Under the pieces are notes generated by a model that saw only the letters and a list, made by a program, of their open reading frames with translations, was not told where the DNA came from and ran no database searches. From contig JALSHF010000176.1 in assembly GCA_026982375.1 (NCBI GenBank), forward strand, positions 1 through 51,949: 51,949 bases of DNA, read 5' to 3'. Of this stretch, positions 44,310 through 51,949 are shown piece by piece (the stretch's first letter is position 1; each line of letters opens with the position of its first letter). Source of the DNA: Emcibacter sp. (lineage in GTDB: Bacteria; Pseudomonadota; Alphaproteobacteria; Sphingomonadales; Emcibacteraceae). A program made the position numbers and the translations under genes.

Positions 44310-45446
44310 ATGGATTTTAACTTTAATGAAGATCAGCGTGCCATGCAGGATATGGCCCGCAGTTTTGCGGAAAAAGAATTTGCGCCCCATGCGGAAGTCT
44401 GGGATCAGGATCATATTTTTCCGCAGGAGGCCCTGCGTAAAGCCGCGGCCCTTGGCCTTGCCGGTATATATGTCCGCGAAGATGTGGGCGGGTCGGCTTT
44501 GACCCGTCTTGATGCCGCGATCGTTTTTGAGGAATTATCCAAAGGCTGTACGTCAACCTCGGCCTATCTTTCCATTCATAATATGGCCAGCTGGATGATT
44601 GATCATTTCGGGGATGAAGCCCTGCGCCAGAAATATTGCCCCGCCTTGACATCAATGGATTATTTCGCCAGCTATTGCCTGACAGAACCCGGGGCCGGGT
44701 CGGACGCGGCGTCTTTAACCACGAAAGCCGTGCGCGATGGTGATGATTATATTATCAATGGGGCAAAGGCCTTTATTTCCGGCGGCGGGCGGTCTGAAAT
44801 TTATGTGGTGATGGTGCGCACGGGCGGCGCCGGCCCCAAAGGCATCAGCGCGATTGTTGTTGAAAAAGGCACAAAGGGCCTGAGTTTCGGGGCGCAGGAA
44901 AAGAAAATGGGCTGGCATAGCCAACCGACCTGCAGCGTTAATTTCGAAGATTGCCGCGTGCCGGTATCAAATCTTGTCGGGGCCGAAGGCGACGGCTTTA
45001 AAATTGCCATGAAGGGGCTTGACGGCGGCCGGTTGAATATTGGGGCCTGTTCCCTTGGGGCGGCGCAGGCCTGCCTTGATTTAACGGTGCAATATATGTC
45101 TGAGCGCAAGCAATTCGGCAAAAAATTGAATGAATTTCAGGCGTTGCAATTTCGTATTGCCGATATGGCGACAGAATTGGAAGCCGCACGGCTCTTGCTG
45201 CATAAGGCGGCGTCGAAAGTGGATGAAAAGGCCCCGGATGCCAGTCATTTTGCCGCCATGGCCAAGCGGCTCGCCACGGATTCCGGCTTTAACATTGTCA
45301 ATGAGGCTCTGCAGCTTCACGGCGGTTATGGCTATATGCAGGATTACCCTATTGAGAGATACCTGCGCGACGTCAGGGTGCATCAGATATTGGAAGGCAC
45401 CAATGAGGTCATGCGGTTGATTATCTCCCGAAATATTTTGAATTAA
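44310..45446 (+). CDS. Acyl-CoA dehydrogenase, probably isobutyryl-CoA
   Basis: A 378-residue acyl-CoA dehydrogenase. Segments: MDFNFNEDQRAMQDMARSFAEKEFAPHAEVWDQ, YCLTEPGAGSDAASLTT, GAKAFISGGGRSEIYVVMVRTG, QFGKKLNEFQALQFRIADMATELEAARLL, LQLHGGYGYMQDYPIERYLRDVRVHQILEGTNEVMRLI, with the catalytic Glu in LEGTNE. The context (mmsA, HIBYL-CoA hydrolase, mmsB) fits isobutyryl-CoA dehydrogenase, which makes methacrylyl-CoA from valine. ATG 44310 is chosen: GAGGAA lies 9 bp before it; a GTG 8 codons upstream falls in a duplicated spacer. Confidence 0.92.
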   Translation: MDFNFNEDQRAMQDMARSFAEKEFAPHAEVWDQDHIFPQEALRKAAALGLAGIYVREDVGGSALTRLDAAIVFEELSKGCTSTSAYLSIHNMASWMIDHFGDEALRQKYCPALTSMDYFASYCLTEPGAGSDAASLTTKAVRDGDDYIINGAKAFISGGGRSEIYVVMVRTGGAGPKGISAIVVEKGTKGLSFGAQEKKMGWHSQPTCSVNFEDCRVPVSNLVGAEGDGFKIAMKGLDGGRLNIGACSLGAAQACLDLTVQYMSERKQFGKKLNEFQALQFRIADMATELEAARLLLHKAASKVDEKAPDASHFAAMAKRLATDSGFNIVNEALQLHGGYGYMQDYPIERYLRDVRVHQILEGTNEVMRLIISRNILN

Positions 45447-45463
45447 ATCCAAAGAGGTAAGTG

Positions 45464-46519
45464 ATGAATAGTGAAGCAGAAATTCTTTTTGAGCAGCGGG
45501 GCTGTCTGGGCATTATTACCTTGAACAGGCCAAAGGCGCTGAATTCGCTCAGTACCAATATGTGCCAACTGATGGATCAGGCATTGCTGAAATGGGCCGA
45601 TGATGATGCGGTGAAGGCCGTGATCATTCAGGGGGCGGGTGAAAAAGCTTTCTGCGCGGGCGGCGATGTCAAGACGCTAGCGCAGAACAGCCCGGAAGAC
45701 CATCATAGGGCGACGGCGTTTTTTGCGACGGAATATGTGATGAACAGCCGGATATATCATTTTCCAAAACCCTATATTGCGCTGTTGGACGGCATCACAA
45801 TGGGCGGCGGCGTTGGGGTTTCTGTTCATGGCTCGCACCGGATTATCACGGAAAAAACGCTGTTTGCCATGCCGGAATCGGCCATTGGACTGATTCCGGA
45901 TGTGGGCGGCAGTTATTTCATGCCGCGCCTTCCGGGCAAGCTGGGCTTGTATCTGGGGCTAACCGGCGCGCGCCTTCGCGGGGCAGATATTCTTTATGCC
46001 GGTATTGGCACATCTTATATGGCATCTGAAAAAATCGAAGCTTTTGTTGCAAGTCTGGCCGAAGCGGATATAGCGGATGCCATTGATGTTGACCGGGTCA
46101 TTGCGGATTTTGCCGACGATCCGGGGGACGCGCCTTTGGATGAATATCGTGATTTGATTGATGCGGCCTTTGGGGAAGAGACCATCGAAGATATTATGGA
46201 TCATCTGGATGCCATTGACCATGAATGGGCGGCAAAAACCCTGTCAAAACTTAAAAAAATGTCGCCGGTCAGCATGAAAGTCATCATTGAACAGATATTG
46301 CGCGGCGGTGAACTCGCCTTTAATGACGCCATGAAAATGGAATATCGTATCGTCAGTCATATTGTATCTTACCAGAGCGATTTTTACGAGGGGGTCCGGG
46401 CGGTTCTTATTGACAAGGACCAGAATCCCACATGGAACCCGGCAACAATTGACGGGGTAACAGATGATATGGTCGCGGCACATTTTCAACATTTGGGCGA
46501 TAAAGAACTGGTTCTATAG
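45464..46519 (+). CDS. 3-hydroxyisobutyryl-CoA hydrolase
   Basis: A 351-residue crotonase-fold hydrolase that releases 3-hydroxyisobutyrate from its CoA ester. Segments: RGCLGIITLNRPKALNSLSTNMC, GAGEKAFCAGGDVKTLAQ, PYIALLDGITMGGGVGVSVHGSHRI and FAMPESAIGLIPDVGGSYFMPRLPG, with the Glu and Asp typical of HIBCH. The longer C-terminus (KKMSPVSMKVIIEQILRGGELAFNDAMKMEYRI) separates it from true enoyl-CoA hydratases of about 260 residues. ATG 45464 with AGAGG upstream. Between isobutyryl-CoA dehydrogenase and mmsB. Confidence 0.94.
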   Translation: MNSEAEILFEQRGCLGIITLNRPKALNSLSTNMCQLMDQALLKWADDDAVKAVIIQGAGEKAFCAGGDVKTLAQNSPEDHHRATAFFATEYVMNSRIYHFPKPYIALLDGITMGGGVGVSVHGSHRIITEKTLFAMPESAIGLIPDVGGSYFMPRLPGKLGLYLGLTGARLRGADILYAGIGTSYMASEKIEAFVASLAEADIADAIDVDRVIADFADDPGDAPLDEYRDLIDAAFGEETIEDIMDHLDAIDHEWAAKTLSKLKKMSPVSMKVIIEQILRGGELAFNDAMKMEYRIVSHIVSYQSDFYEGVRAVLIDKDQNPTWNPATIDGVTDDMVAAHFQHLGDKELVL

Positions 46520-46534
46520 GAAAAGGATAAGCAG

Positions 46535-47431
46535 ATGGCAAAAGTTGGATTCATTGGTTTGGGTAATATGGGCGGCGGCATGGCCCGTAATATTTTAAAG
46601 GCCGGCCACAAGCTGACGGTATTTGACCTGAATGAGCAGGTGGTTGCAGATATTTGCGCAGTGGGCGCAACAGCCGCGAGCTGCGCGGTGGATGCGGCCA
46701 CGAATGTGGATGCGGTGATCACCATGCTGCCGGCGGGTAAACATGTGAAATCTGTCTATCTTGGGGCGGAAGGTTTAATCGCCGCCGCCGCGCCCGGGAC
46801 CATCATGATGGATTGCTCAACCATTGATGTGGACAGCGCGCGCGAGGTCGTCTCTGCTGCCACAAGCGCAGGCCTGAAAATGGTCGATGCGCCCGTGTCC
46901 GGCGGGGTTGCCGCCGCTGCTGCTGGAAGTCTTACCTTCATGGTCGGGGGAACAGAGGGGGATTTTGATTCAGCCGAAAAATACCTGAATTCTATGGGGG
47001 CCAACATCATTCATGCGGGCAAGGCCGGTTCGGGGCAGGCGGCCAAAATCTGTAACAATATGATGTTGGGCATACAGATGATTTCCGTCGCAGAAGCCTT
47101 TATTCTGGCGGAGAAACTGGGGCTTGAAGCGGAAAAACTATTCGCTATTTCATCGAAAGCATCCGGCCAATGCTGGTCACTGACATCCTATTGCCCTGTG
47201 CCGGGGCCTGTGCCCACATCACCGGCCAATAATGAGTATAAAGCAGGCTTTGCCGCCGCCATGATGCTCAAGGATTTACGGCTCTCTCAGGAAGCCGCCG
47301 CATCTGCCGGCGCGGTGACGCCGCTGGGCGCCTGTTCGCGCGATTTATACGAAAAATTCACAGAAATGAGCGCGGATGACATGGATTTCTCCGGCATTAT
47401 CAATATGTTACGGGACGATTCATCAGTATGA
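46535..47431 (+). CDS. mmsB: 3-hydroxyisobutyrate dehydrogenase
   Basis: MmsB oxidises 3-hydroxyisobutyrate to methylmalonate semialdehyde with NAD. The 298-residue protein starts with the beta-hydroxyacid dehydrogenase dinucleotide motif AKVGFIGLGNMGGGMARNILKAGH, then ITMLPAGKHV, MMDCSTIDVDSAREV, DAPVSGGVAAAAAGSLTFMVGG, and the catalytic Lys in GSGQAAKICNNMMLGIQM. The C-terminal all-helical domain is complete. Starts 15 bp after the hydrolase gene. Last gene of the operon. Confidence 0.95.
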   Translation: MAKVGFIGLGNMGGGMARNILKAGHKLTVFDLNEQVVADICAVGATAASCAVDAATNVDAVITMLPAGKHVKSVYLGAEGLIAAAAPGTIMMDCSTIDVDSAREVVSAATSAGLKMVDAPVSGGVAAAAAGSLTFMVGGTEGDFDSAEKYLNSMGANIIHAGKAGSGQAAKICNNMMLGIQMISVAEAFILAEKLGLEAEKLFAISSKASGQCWSLTSYCPVPGPVPTSPANNEYKAGFAAAMMLKDLRLSQEAAASAGAVTPLGACSRDLYEKFTEMSADDMDFSGIINMLRDDSSV

Positions 47432-47518
47432 ACGGCGGTTAATCTTTCTATTCAGGAATGATTAAGACGGTTTGTCCTATTCTGCTTCTATTCGAAATGA
47501 AAGAACAGGAGCCGTATA

Positions 47519-47953
47519 ATGACACAGATCATAAGAATCGCAATGACAGCAATAATGTTATCTGGGATATTACTGGGTTCGGTGGCCCTTGGGTCCAATG
47601 TCGCCTTGGCTCATTCAGAAAAACATAAGCAGAAACATTATAACAGGCATGACAACGACCATAACCGTTATAATTATAACAATAATCGCGGGCATGAGCA
47701 TGCCTATGGCCGCAAACATAAACGCGCGCATAAATATTACAGAAAACATGAACATTACCGGGGCCACGACATCCGTTACTGGCCCCATAAATCCCATAAC
47801 AGAATGGCCAGAAGATATGATATGAGGCCGCATTTTTATATCACGCCCCATTTTTATATCACACCCCATGGTACCGTGGTTTATCTGGCCCCTTATGGCC
47901 GATATCCTCACCATCGTAACCACAGGCATCATAACGGGCATGGCTGGCGGTAA
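47519..47953 (+). CDS. His-rich exported protein
   Basis: A 144-residue protein of unknown function. A signal peptide of about 31 residues (IRIAMTAIMLSGILLGSVALGSNVALA) precedes a mature chain dominated by His, Arg, Asn, Lys and Tyr (HSEKHKQKHYNRHDNDHNRYNYNNN, RNHRHHNGHG), suggesting periplasmic metal binding or a disordered role. The segment HFYITPHFYITPHGTVVYLAPYG contains an 18-bp in-frame duplication; sequences of this kind recall the RcnB-type C-terminus, but the match is loose. AGGAG precedes the ATG. Not part of the mmsB operon by function. Mature protein lacks Cys. Confidence 0.75.
   Translation: MTQIIRIAMTAIMLSGILLGSVALGSNVALAHSEKHKQKHYNRHDNDHNRYNYNNNRGHEHAYGRKHKRAHKYYRKHEHYRGHDIRYWPHKSHNRMARRYDMRPHFYITPHFYITPHGTVVYLAPYGRYPHHRNHRHHNGHGWR
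47831..47866. repeat. Near-perfect 18-bp tandem duplication (HFYITP)
   Basis: CATTTTTATATCACGCCC (47831-47848) and CATTTTTATATCACACCC (47849-47866) differ by one base. They encode HFYITP twice in the His-rich protein. Confidence 0.9.
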
Positions 47954-47958
47954 ATGAC

Positions 47959-48276
47959 TTAGCTTTCTTCCGGCACTGTAACAACCATGCCGTCCAGTTG
48001 GCCCGTAATTTCGATCTGACAACTGAGGCGGCTGTTCTTTTGTTGATTGTCGAGAAAATCCAATAAATATTGCTCGTCCTCATCCATGGCGGGGATCAAG
48101 GCCTTAAAATCGTCGGGAATGATAATATGGCAGGTGGCACAGGCGCAGCCGCCCTGACAATCTGCATCAATGCCGGGCACGTCATTCTCGACCGCCGCTT
48201 CCATCAAGCTTTTTCCGGTCTCTGCCTTAACGATGGTTTTTTGTTCATTGGGAGAAATAAAGGTAATTGTCGTCAT
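47959..48276 (-). CDS. 2Fe-2S ferredoxin (adrenodoxin type)
   Basis: A 105-residue electron carrier. The cluster ligands fit Cys40-x5-Cys46-x2-Cys49 with the fourth at Cys86 (DADCQGGCACATCH ... RLSCQI), the adrenodoxin/putidaredoxin pattern; an additional Cys44 lies in the loop. The fold also shows TFISPNEQKTIVKAETGKSLMEAA and LDFLDNQQKNSRL. Ferredoxins of this type feed cytochromes P450 or Fe-S assembly. No P450 or reductase is nearby, so the partner is unknown. A GTG six codons upstream is another possible start; neither has a good ribosome-binding site. Precedes no operon partner, but follows the Lrp gene by 25 bp on the same strand. Confidence 0.9.
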   Translation of the reverse strand: MTTITFISPNEQKTIVKAETGKSLMEAAVENDVPGIDADCQGGCACATCHIIIPDDFKALIPAMDEDEQYLLDFLDNQQKNSRLSCQIEITGQLDGMVVTVPEES

Positions 48277-48301
48277 GATTTCGGTTTTACTCACTAAAAG
48301 G

Positions 48302-48829
48302 TTATTTGGGGGTGTTTAGGCCAGAATCTGGGCCAGAGTCTGGAATAGCGACGGCGCTGGTATCTTTGACTTCTTCCATAACCACATAAGTATGGGTGGT
48401 GCTGATATCAGACAGGGTGGATAGTTTTTCGCCGAGAAATTTTCGGTAATGAGCCATGTCACGCGTTCTGACCTTAACCAGATAATCAAAGCCGCCGGCC
48501 ACCATATGGCATTCCTGAACCTCTGGCATGGCCAATATTTCTGTGCGAAAAGTTTCAAGGGCTTTTGTGGTTGTGCGGTCCAGAGAGACTTCGATGAAAG
48601 ACACCAGCGCCGCGCCCAGCATTTCCGCATTTAACAGGGCAACATAATCTTTAATATAGCCTTCTTTCTCCAATCTTTTAACCCGCTCCAGGCAGGGTGT
48701 CGGGCTTAAGTTTATGGCTTCTGCCAATTTGACATTGGATATCCGGCCGTCCAGCTGAAGAATATTCAGGATTTTCCGGTCGATCTTGTCGAGGGAAAAT
48801 TGTTTTTCAGTGCGTTTTTCAATCTGCAT
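48302..48829 (-). CDS. Lrp/AsnC-family regulator
   Basis: A 175-residue Lrp-type regulator. Residues 13-75 form the helix-turn-helix (LDKIDRKILNILQLDGRISNVKLAEAINLSPTPCLERVKRLEKEGYIKDYVALLN), and 80-160 the RAM ligand domain (VQECHMVAGGFDYLVKVRTRDMAHYRKFL, HTYVVMEEVKDT). The C-terminal PDSGPDSGLNTPK tail comes from a 12-bp repeat. Lrp-type PutR proteins control putA in alphaproteobacteria; serine deaminase and putA lie 0.7 and 2.2 kb away, so it may be the local regulator, though it is not directly adjacent to putA. Confidence 0.9.
   Translation of the reverse strand: MQIEKRTEKQFSLDKIDRKILNILQLDGRISNVKLAEAINLSPTPCLERVKRLEKEGYIKDYVALLNAEMLGAALVSFIEVSLDRTTTKALETFRTEILAMPEVQECHMVAGGFDYLVKVRTRDMAHYRKFLGEKLSTLSDISTTHTYVVMEEVKDTSAVAIPDSGPDSGLNTPK
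48319..48342. repeat. 12-bp tandem repeat at the Lrp gene end
   Basis: GGCCAGAATCTG (48319-48330) and GGCCAGAGTCTG (48331-48342) differ by one base and give the DSGPDSG tail of the regulator. Confidence 0.8.
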
Positions 48830-49320
48830 AGAATTTTATTCTGTTTATATGAGCGGTATCTAGATTTTATATTAAATATAATGGGAATATAGCAGCACAT
48901 TCTGCTTATGAAAAGCTATTCTGGCGATAAGGCATAGACAAGCTTGATATGCAACGGTTTGGTTCTCGCGTGCTTGTGATTTGGGTAGGTCGGAGTGGCT
49001 TTTCCGACTGTCGAAAAAGTTATCGGGTATGATTTCCCTCCTTCATACTGTTGTGGCACTAAAGTGATGGCTTTTTCATTGTGGTTTATGAGTGCGCGAG
49101 ACCATTTTCTCTGGGGGAAATACAGGCAAAATTCCCCCCCGGATCGAAAAAGTGACTTAGTCATTGACAAAGTTATGGAGGAGGCTTAAATGATGCTCAA
49201 GTTCAGAATATTCACTGGTCAAGCGGGTATGGCTGGCTTAAAATAGCCACAATTTAGGGTGATGCTGTTAAGGTTAATAGTACGCTTTATTTATAGTGAG
49301 TGAAAGAGCAGGTAAATAGT
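48830..49320. other. 491-bp stretch without a recognised gene
   Basis: Open frames of 64-84 codons on both strands show no family-like sequence, no ribosome-binding site and unusual composition, and are not called. The part next to the Lrp start holds a perfect AT dyad TTATATT-A-AATATAA (48867-48881) that could be an Lrp autoregulatory site. The remainder may be a decayed gene or a long leader for the next genes; I see no clear promoter. Confidence 0.5.
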
Positions 49321-49467
49321 ATGGCTGATGAAACGGTTGAAGCATTGGCAAGACAGCTGATCCGGCGTTTGGGACGGTCACAGGCAATGAAAATATGTCA
49401 AACTAACAAATGGTTTCGAGTGCTTGATCATATCAAGTCTGTTGATAAAGGCGCGAATATCAAATAA
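49321..49467 (+). CDS. Small hypothetical protein, 48 residues
   Basis: An ATG at 49321 with AGG about 10 bp before it opens 48 codons: MADETVEALARQLIRRLGRSQAMK, then ICQTNKWFRVLDHIKSVDKGANIK. The sequence forms an amphipathic helix followed by a Trp-Phe turn and a second helix, which resembles small alphaproteobacterial hypothetical proteins, but I do not recognise a family. It has sensible composition for protein and lies 57 bp before sdaA in the same direction, so it may be a leader gene of the operon. A 6-bp-arm dyad CTTGAT-CAT-ATCAAG lies within it (49423-49437). Confidence 0.5.
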   Translation: MADETVEALARQLIRRLGRSQAMKICQTNKWFRVLDHIKSVDKGANIK

Positions 49468-49524
49468 AAGAGTTTGAAAGAGCTTATGTTGAGCTTCATG
49501 GATTTTTCTAGGGGAGTTTGACCT

Positions 49525-50904
49525 GTGTTCTTTAGTGTTTTTGACCTTTTTAAGATCGGGATTGGCCCTTCCAGCTCACATACTGTTGGCCCGATGATTG
49601 CCGCGCGCAGGTTTCTTCTCTCGATGGAGGAGGCCGGATCTTTTCCTGAAATTAATATTATTCACATTAACATATATGGCTCTCTTGCCTTGACAGGTCA
49701 CGGGCATGGTACCGATGGGGCGCTTTTGCTCGGCTTGATGGGTTATGCGCCGGACAGGATTGATTGCGCCATCGTAAAAGATGTGGTGGTAAAAATTCGT
49801 ACCGAGAAAAAACTTAGCTTGTTGGGTAAAAAACCGATTGCCTTTGACGAGTCCTCCCACATGATTTTTCGGATGGAAGATGTTCTTCCTCATCACACCA
49901 ATGGTCTGGCTTTTCAAGCCTTTGACGCGAGCGGCAATTTGCTGGCGCGAGATAATTTTTATTCTGTTGGCGGCGGCTTTGTATTATCCGAGGCGCAAAT
50001 GGGCAAAAACAGTCCGAAACCAGAACAAACGCCTGTGCCTTATCCTTTTGGAACAGGGGATGAGCTTCTTGAGATTTGTGAAAGCAATAATCTGACCGTT
50101 GCGGAATTAATGTGGGCCAATGAGACGGCTTTGGCCCGGCCGCAGGATTTGCGGGCGGGTATGGATAATATCTGGCAGGCCATGGAAGATTGCATTGACC
50201 GGGGTTGTCACGTGCGCGGCATTTTGCCCGGGGGCTTAAAAGTCGATCGGCGCGCGGCCCAGCATTATGAAGATTTACGGTCAAGTCAGGAACGTCAGCT
50301 TTGTGATCCGGCGGTGATCCTCGACTGGATAAATTTATGGGCCTTGGCGGTGAATGAGGAAAATGCCGATGGCGGGCGCGTTGTGACTGCGCCGACCAAT
50401 GGTGCCGCCGGGATTATTCCGGCTGTCATGCGATATTTTGACCGTTTTTACAACAGGCAGGGCAAGCAGGGTATTTATGATTTTCTGCTGACGGCGGCGG
50501 CCATAGGCTCGCTTTATAAAAAAAACGCCTCCATATCCGGGGCCGAAGTCGGCTGTCAGGGCGAAGTGGGCGTGGCCTGTTCCATGGCGGCGGGCGCATT
50601 GACGGCGGTTATGGGCGGCACGGTCGAGCAGGTGGAAAATGCCGCAGAAATTGGCATGGAGCATAATTTAGGTTTGACGTGCGACCCCATCGGTGGATTG
50701 GTGCAAATTCCCTGTATTGAACGTAATGCCATGGGCGCGGTCAAGGCCATTGATGCGAGCCGTCTGGCCATGCGCGGGGACGGCAAGCATATGGTGTCGC
50801 TGGATAAGGTGATCGAGACCATGCGCCAGACAGGTCAGGATATGAAGGATATTTACAAAGAAACCTCTCAGGGCGGCCTTGCCGTGAATTTGGTGGCCTG
50901 TTAA
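49525..50904 (+). CDS. sdaA: L-serine ammonia-lyase (iron-sulfur)
   Basis: This enzyme deaminates L-serine to pyruvate using an oxygen-labile 4Fe-4S cluster. The 459-residue chain fuses the beta domain ([52 protein letters not shown]) and alpha domain ([71 protein letters not shown]) with the conserved cluster Cys residues. Length fits the one-chain proteobacterial form. The start is GTG at 49525, with AGGGGAG upstream. It stands before putA in the same direction, separated by 150 bp. Confidence 0.95.
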   Translation: MFFSVFDLFKIGIGPSSSHTVGPMIAARRFLLSMEEAGSFPEINIIHINIYGSLALTGHGHGTDGALLLGLMGYAPDRIDCAIVKDVVVKIRTEKKLSLLGKKPIAFDESSHMIFRMEDVLPHHTNGLAFQAFDASGNLLARDNFYSVGGGFVLSEAQMGKNSPKPEQTPVPYPFGTGDELLEICESNNLTVAELMWANETALARPQDLRAGMDNIWQAMEDCIDRGCHVRGILPGGLKVDRRAAQHYEDLRSSQERQLCDPAVILDWINLWALAVNEENADGGRVVTAPTNGAAGIIPAVMRYFDRFYNRQGKQGIYDFLLTAAAIGSLYKKNASISGAEVGCQGEVGVACSMAAGALTAVMGGTVEQVENAAEIGMEHNLGLTCDPIGGLVQIPCIERNAMGAVKAIDASRLAMRGDGKHMVSLDKVIETMRQTGQDMKDIYKETSQGGLAVNLVAC

Positions 50905-50970
50905 ATATCCATCTTCTTTGAATCAGCATAAAAAACTGTAATTAAGCCATTTTAATAGATAAAATATTGA

Positions 50971-50995
50971 ATATTCCGCAAGTATGGCGGGATAT
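50971..50995. promoter_or_regulatory. Inverted repeat upstream of putA
   Basis: ATATTCCGC (50971-50979) and GCGGGATAT (50987-50995) form a 9-bp dyad with one mismatch and a 7-nt gap, about 60 bp before the putA start. It could be an operator for the Lrp/PutR-like regulator, or part of the sdaA 3' end as a weak hairpin. Confidence 0.4.
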
Positions 50996-51054
50996 ATCAC
51001 TGCGTGTACGGTATATTTCCTATATTATAAATTTAATTGATAATGGGAGTTATG

Positions 51055-51949
51055 ATGTATTCTTTGGCAGAAAATGCGCCGGACAGGGCGGAGAATCTTG
51101 GCGAAATTCGCGGCATAATACGGGCGGTGACCCATGCAGACGAAGAGGCCTGCATCACCAACCTGCTGGAAAGCTCAAGCCTGTCCGCAGCGGCGCAGCA
51201 AAGAATTGTTGACGCATCCCGCGAACTGGTGGCCATATCCCGTCTGAAAAGTGATGAGCAAGGCACCATGGATTATTTTCTTCAGGAATTTGGTCTGTCA
51301 AATCGCGAGGGCGTGGCATTGATGTGTCTGGCAGAGGCCTTGTTGCGCGTGCCGGATGGCTTAACCGCAGATAAACTGATTGCAGAAAAACTTCAATCCG
51401 GTGACTGGTCTGATCATAAAGGAAAATCAGAATCCCTGTTTGTCAATGCCTCCACATGGGGATTAATGATGACCGGCGGTATCGTCAATTTAGGTGAGGA
51501 TGTCACGGAAAATTTTTCGGGCTGGATGAAAAGGCTGATTGCAAAATCAGGTGAGCCGATCATACGCGGGGCGGTGATGCAGGCCATGCGTATCATGGGG
51601 GGGCAATATGTTCTGGGCCGCACGATTGAAGAAGCGGCAAAGCGCGGCAGAAAAGAAAATCGGCCGGACACGCGTTTTTCTTTTGATATGCTGGGCGAAG
51701 GGGCGCGCACGCTGGATGATGCCGCGCGGTATTTTTCCGCTTACAGGCAGGCCATTGAAAAAATTGGCAAGGATAATACGGCGGAAAACACCTATGATGC
51801 CGATGGTATTTCCGTAAAATTTTCAGCCCTGCATCCCCGCTATGAATTTGCCCAGGCGGAAATTGTTATGGGCGAGATATATCCGGAAATCCGCAGGCTT
51901 GCGCTGGCGGCCAAAAAATATGGCCTTGGCTTTACCATTGATGCGGAAG
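51055..51949 (+). CDS. putA: Proline dehydrogenase PutA (5' part, runs off window)
   Basis: The first 298 codons of PutA, which oxidises proline to P5C and, in the full protein, to glutamate. The sequence shows the N-terminal helical arm (ENLGEIRGIIRAVTHADEEACITNLLESSSLSAAAQQRIVDASRELVAIS), LSNREGVALMCLAEALLRVPDG, NASTWGLMMTGGIVNL, and the start of the proline dehydrogenase barrel (DGISVKFSALHPRYEFAQ). There is no ribbon-helix-helix at the N-terminus, so this PutA does not repress its own gene. ATG 51055 is chosen because GGGAG lies 5 bp before it; the ATG at 51052 is too close. The 3' end is outside the window. Confidence 0.95.
   Translation, partial: MYSLAENAPDRAENLGEIRGIIRAVTHADEEACITNLLESSSLSAAAQQRIVDASRELVAISRLKSDEQGTMDYFLQEFGLSNREGVALMCLAEALLRVPDGLTADKLIAEKLQSGDWSDHKGKSESLFVNASTWGLMMTGGIVNLGEDVTENFSGWMKRLIAKSGEPIIRGAVMQAMRIMGGQYVLGRTIEEAAKRGRKENRPDTRFSFDMLGEGARTLDDAARYFSAYRQAIEKIGKDNTAENTYDADGISVKFSALHPRYEFAQAEIVMGEIYPEIRRLALAAKKYGLGFTIDAE

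Noticed and set aside
48916-49189. Two overlapping frames of 84 (minus) and 64 (plus) codons
   Set aside because: Neither resembles a known family, and neither has a proper start signal. A decayed gene is possible but cannot be supported.
49423-49437. FNR-box look-alike CTTGAT-CAT-ATCAAG
   Set aside because: The half sites are 3 bp apart instead of 4, and it lies inside a likely small gene about 90 bp before sdaA.

Overview
The window is a stretch of bacterial chromosome, almost certainly from an alphaproteobacterium. The main evidence is the gene order argH - lptM-like lipoprotein - lysA - TIGR02302/DUF4175 - cpdR-like regulator - MJ0042 zinc-ribbon protein - ftsE - ftsX - ydcF-like - plsC - DUF2125 - tyrosine-branch dehydrogenase - hisC - metX - metW. 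An FnrL-type FNR (Cys-x2-Cys-x7-Cys), a TIGR02186 protein and a SapC-family protein fit the same group. GC content looks moderate by eye. The genus cannot be fixed from sequence alone; a deep-branching marine-type lineage (Kordiimonadales, Emcibacterales or Sneathiella-like) is a guess. No rRNA, tRNA, CRISPR array, phage or IS element was recognised.

Layout. (1) 1-3262: minus-strand rplU-rpmA-obgE-proB operon with a strong promoter; L21 has a long Lys/Ala tail. (2) 3280-7477: an FNR regulator, a universal stress protein behind a near-ideal FNR-dependent promoter, a ZnuD-like TonB receptor and a TlpA-type thioredoxin. (3) 7696-23212: the conserved arginine/lysine/cell-division/phospholipid/aromatic/methionine block. 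(4) 23220-25831: three envelope proteins (DUF481, YceI, PEP-CTERM-like). (5) 25896-31522: a fatty-acid beta-oxidation operon (MerR, acyl-CoA dehydrogenase, thiolase, FadJ-like) with a perfect 32-bp palindromic operator/promoter. (6) 31838-34350: TauE/SafE permease, TIGR02186 and CcdA. (7) 34521-39317: a small unknown protein and the biotin genes bioD/bioF (minus) and bioB/bioA (plus). (8) 39352-41671: an Xaa-Pro aminopeptidase and a flavin reductase. (9) 41738-47431: a LysR regulator divergent from a valine-degradation operon (mmsA, acyl-CoA dehydrogenase, HIBYL-CoA hydrolase, mmsB). (10) 47519-51949: a His-rich exported protein, a 2Fe-2S ferredoxin, an Lrp regulator, a small ORF, sdaA and the 5' part of putA.

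Functionally the region mixes housekeeping biosynthesis with catabolism of fatty acids, valine, serine and proline, each catabolic set having a regulator of the expected family next to it or close by.

The most unusual signal is not a gene. Short head-to-tail duplications (11-20 bp, two to four copies, plus one 57-bp pair) recur at about fifteen places. They lie mostly at gene ends and in spacers, and where coding they keep the reading frame. Other points worth a look are the FNR class II promoter, the merR palindrome, a stem-loop in the metX leader, and an overlapping-hairpin terminator after ccdA.
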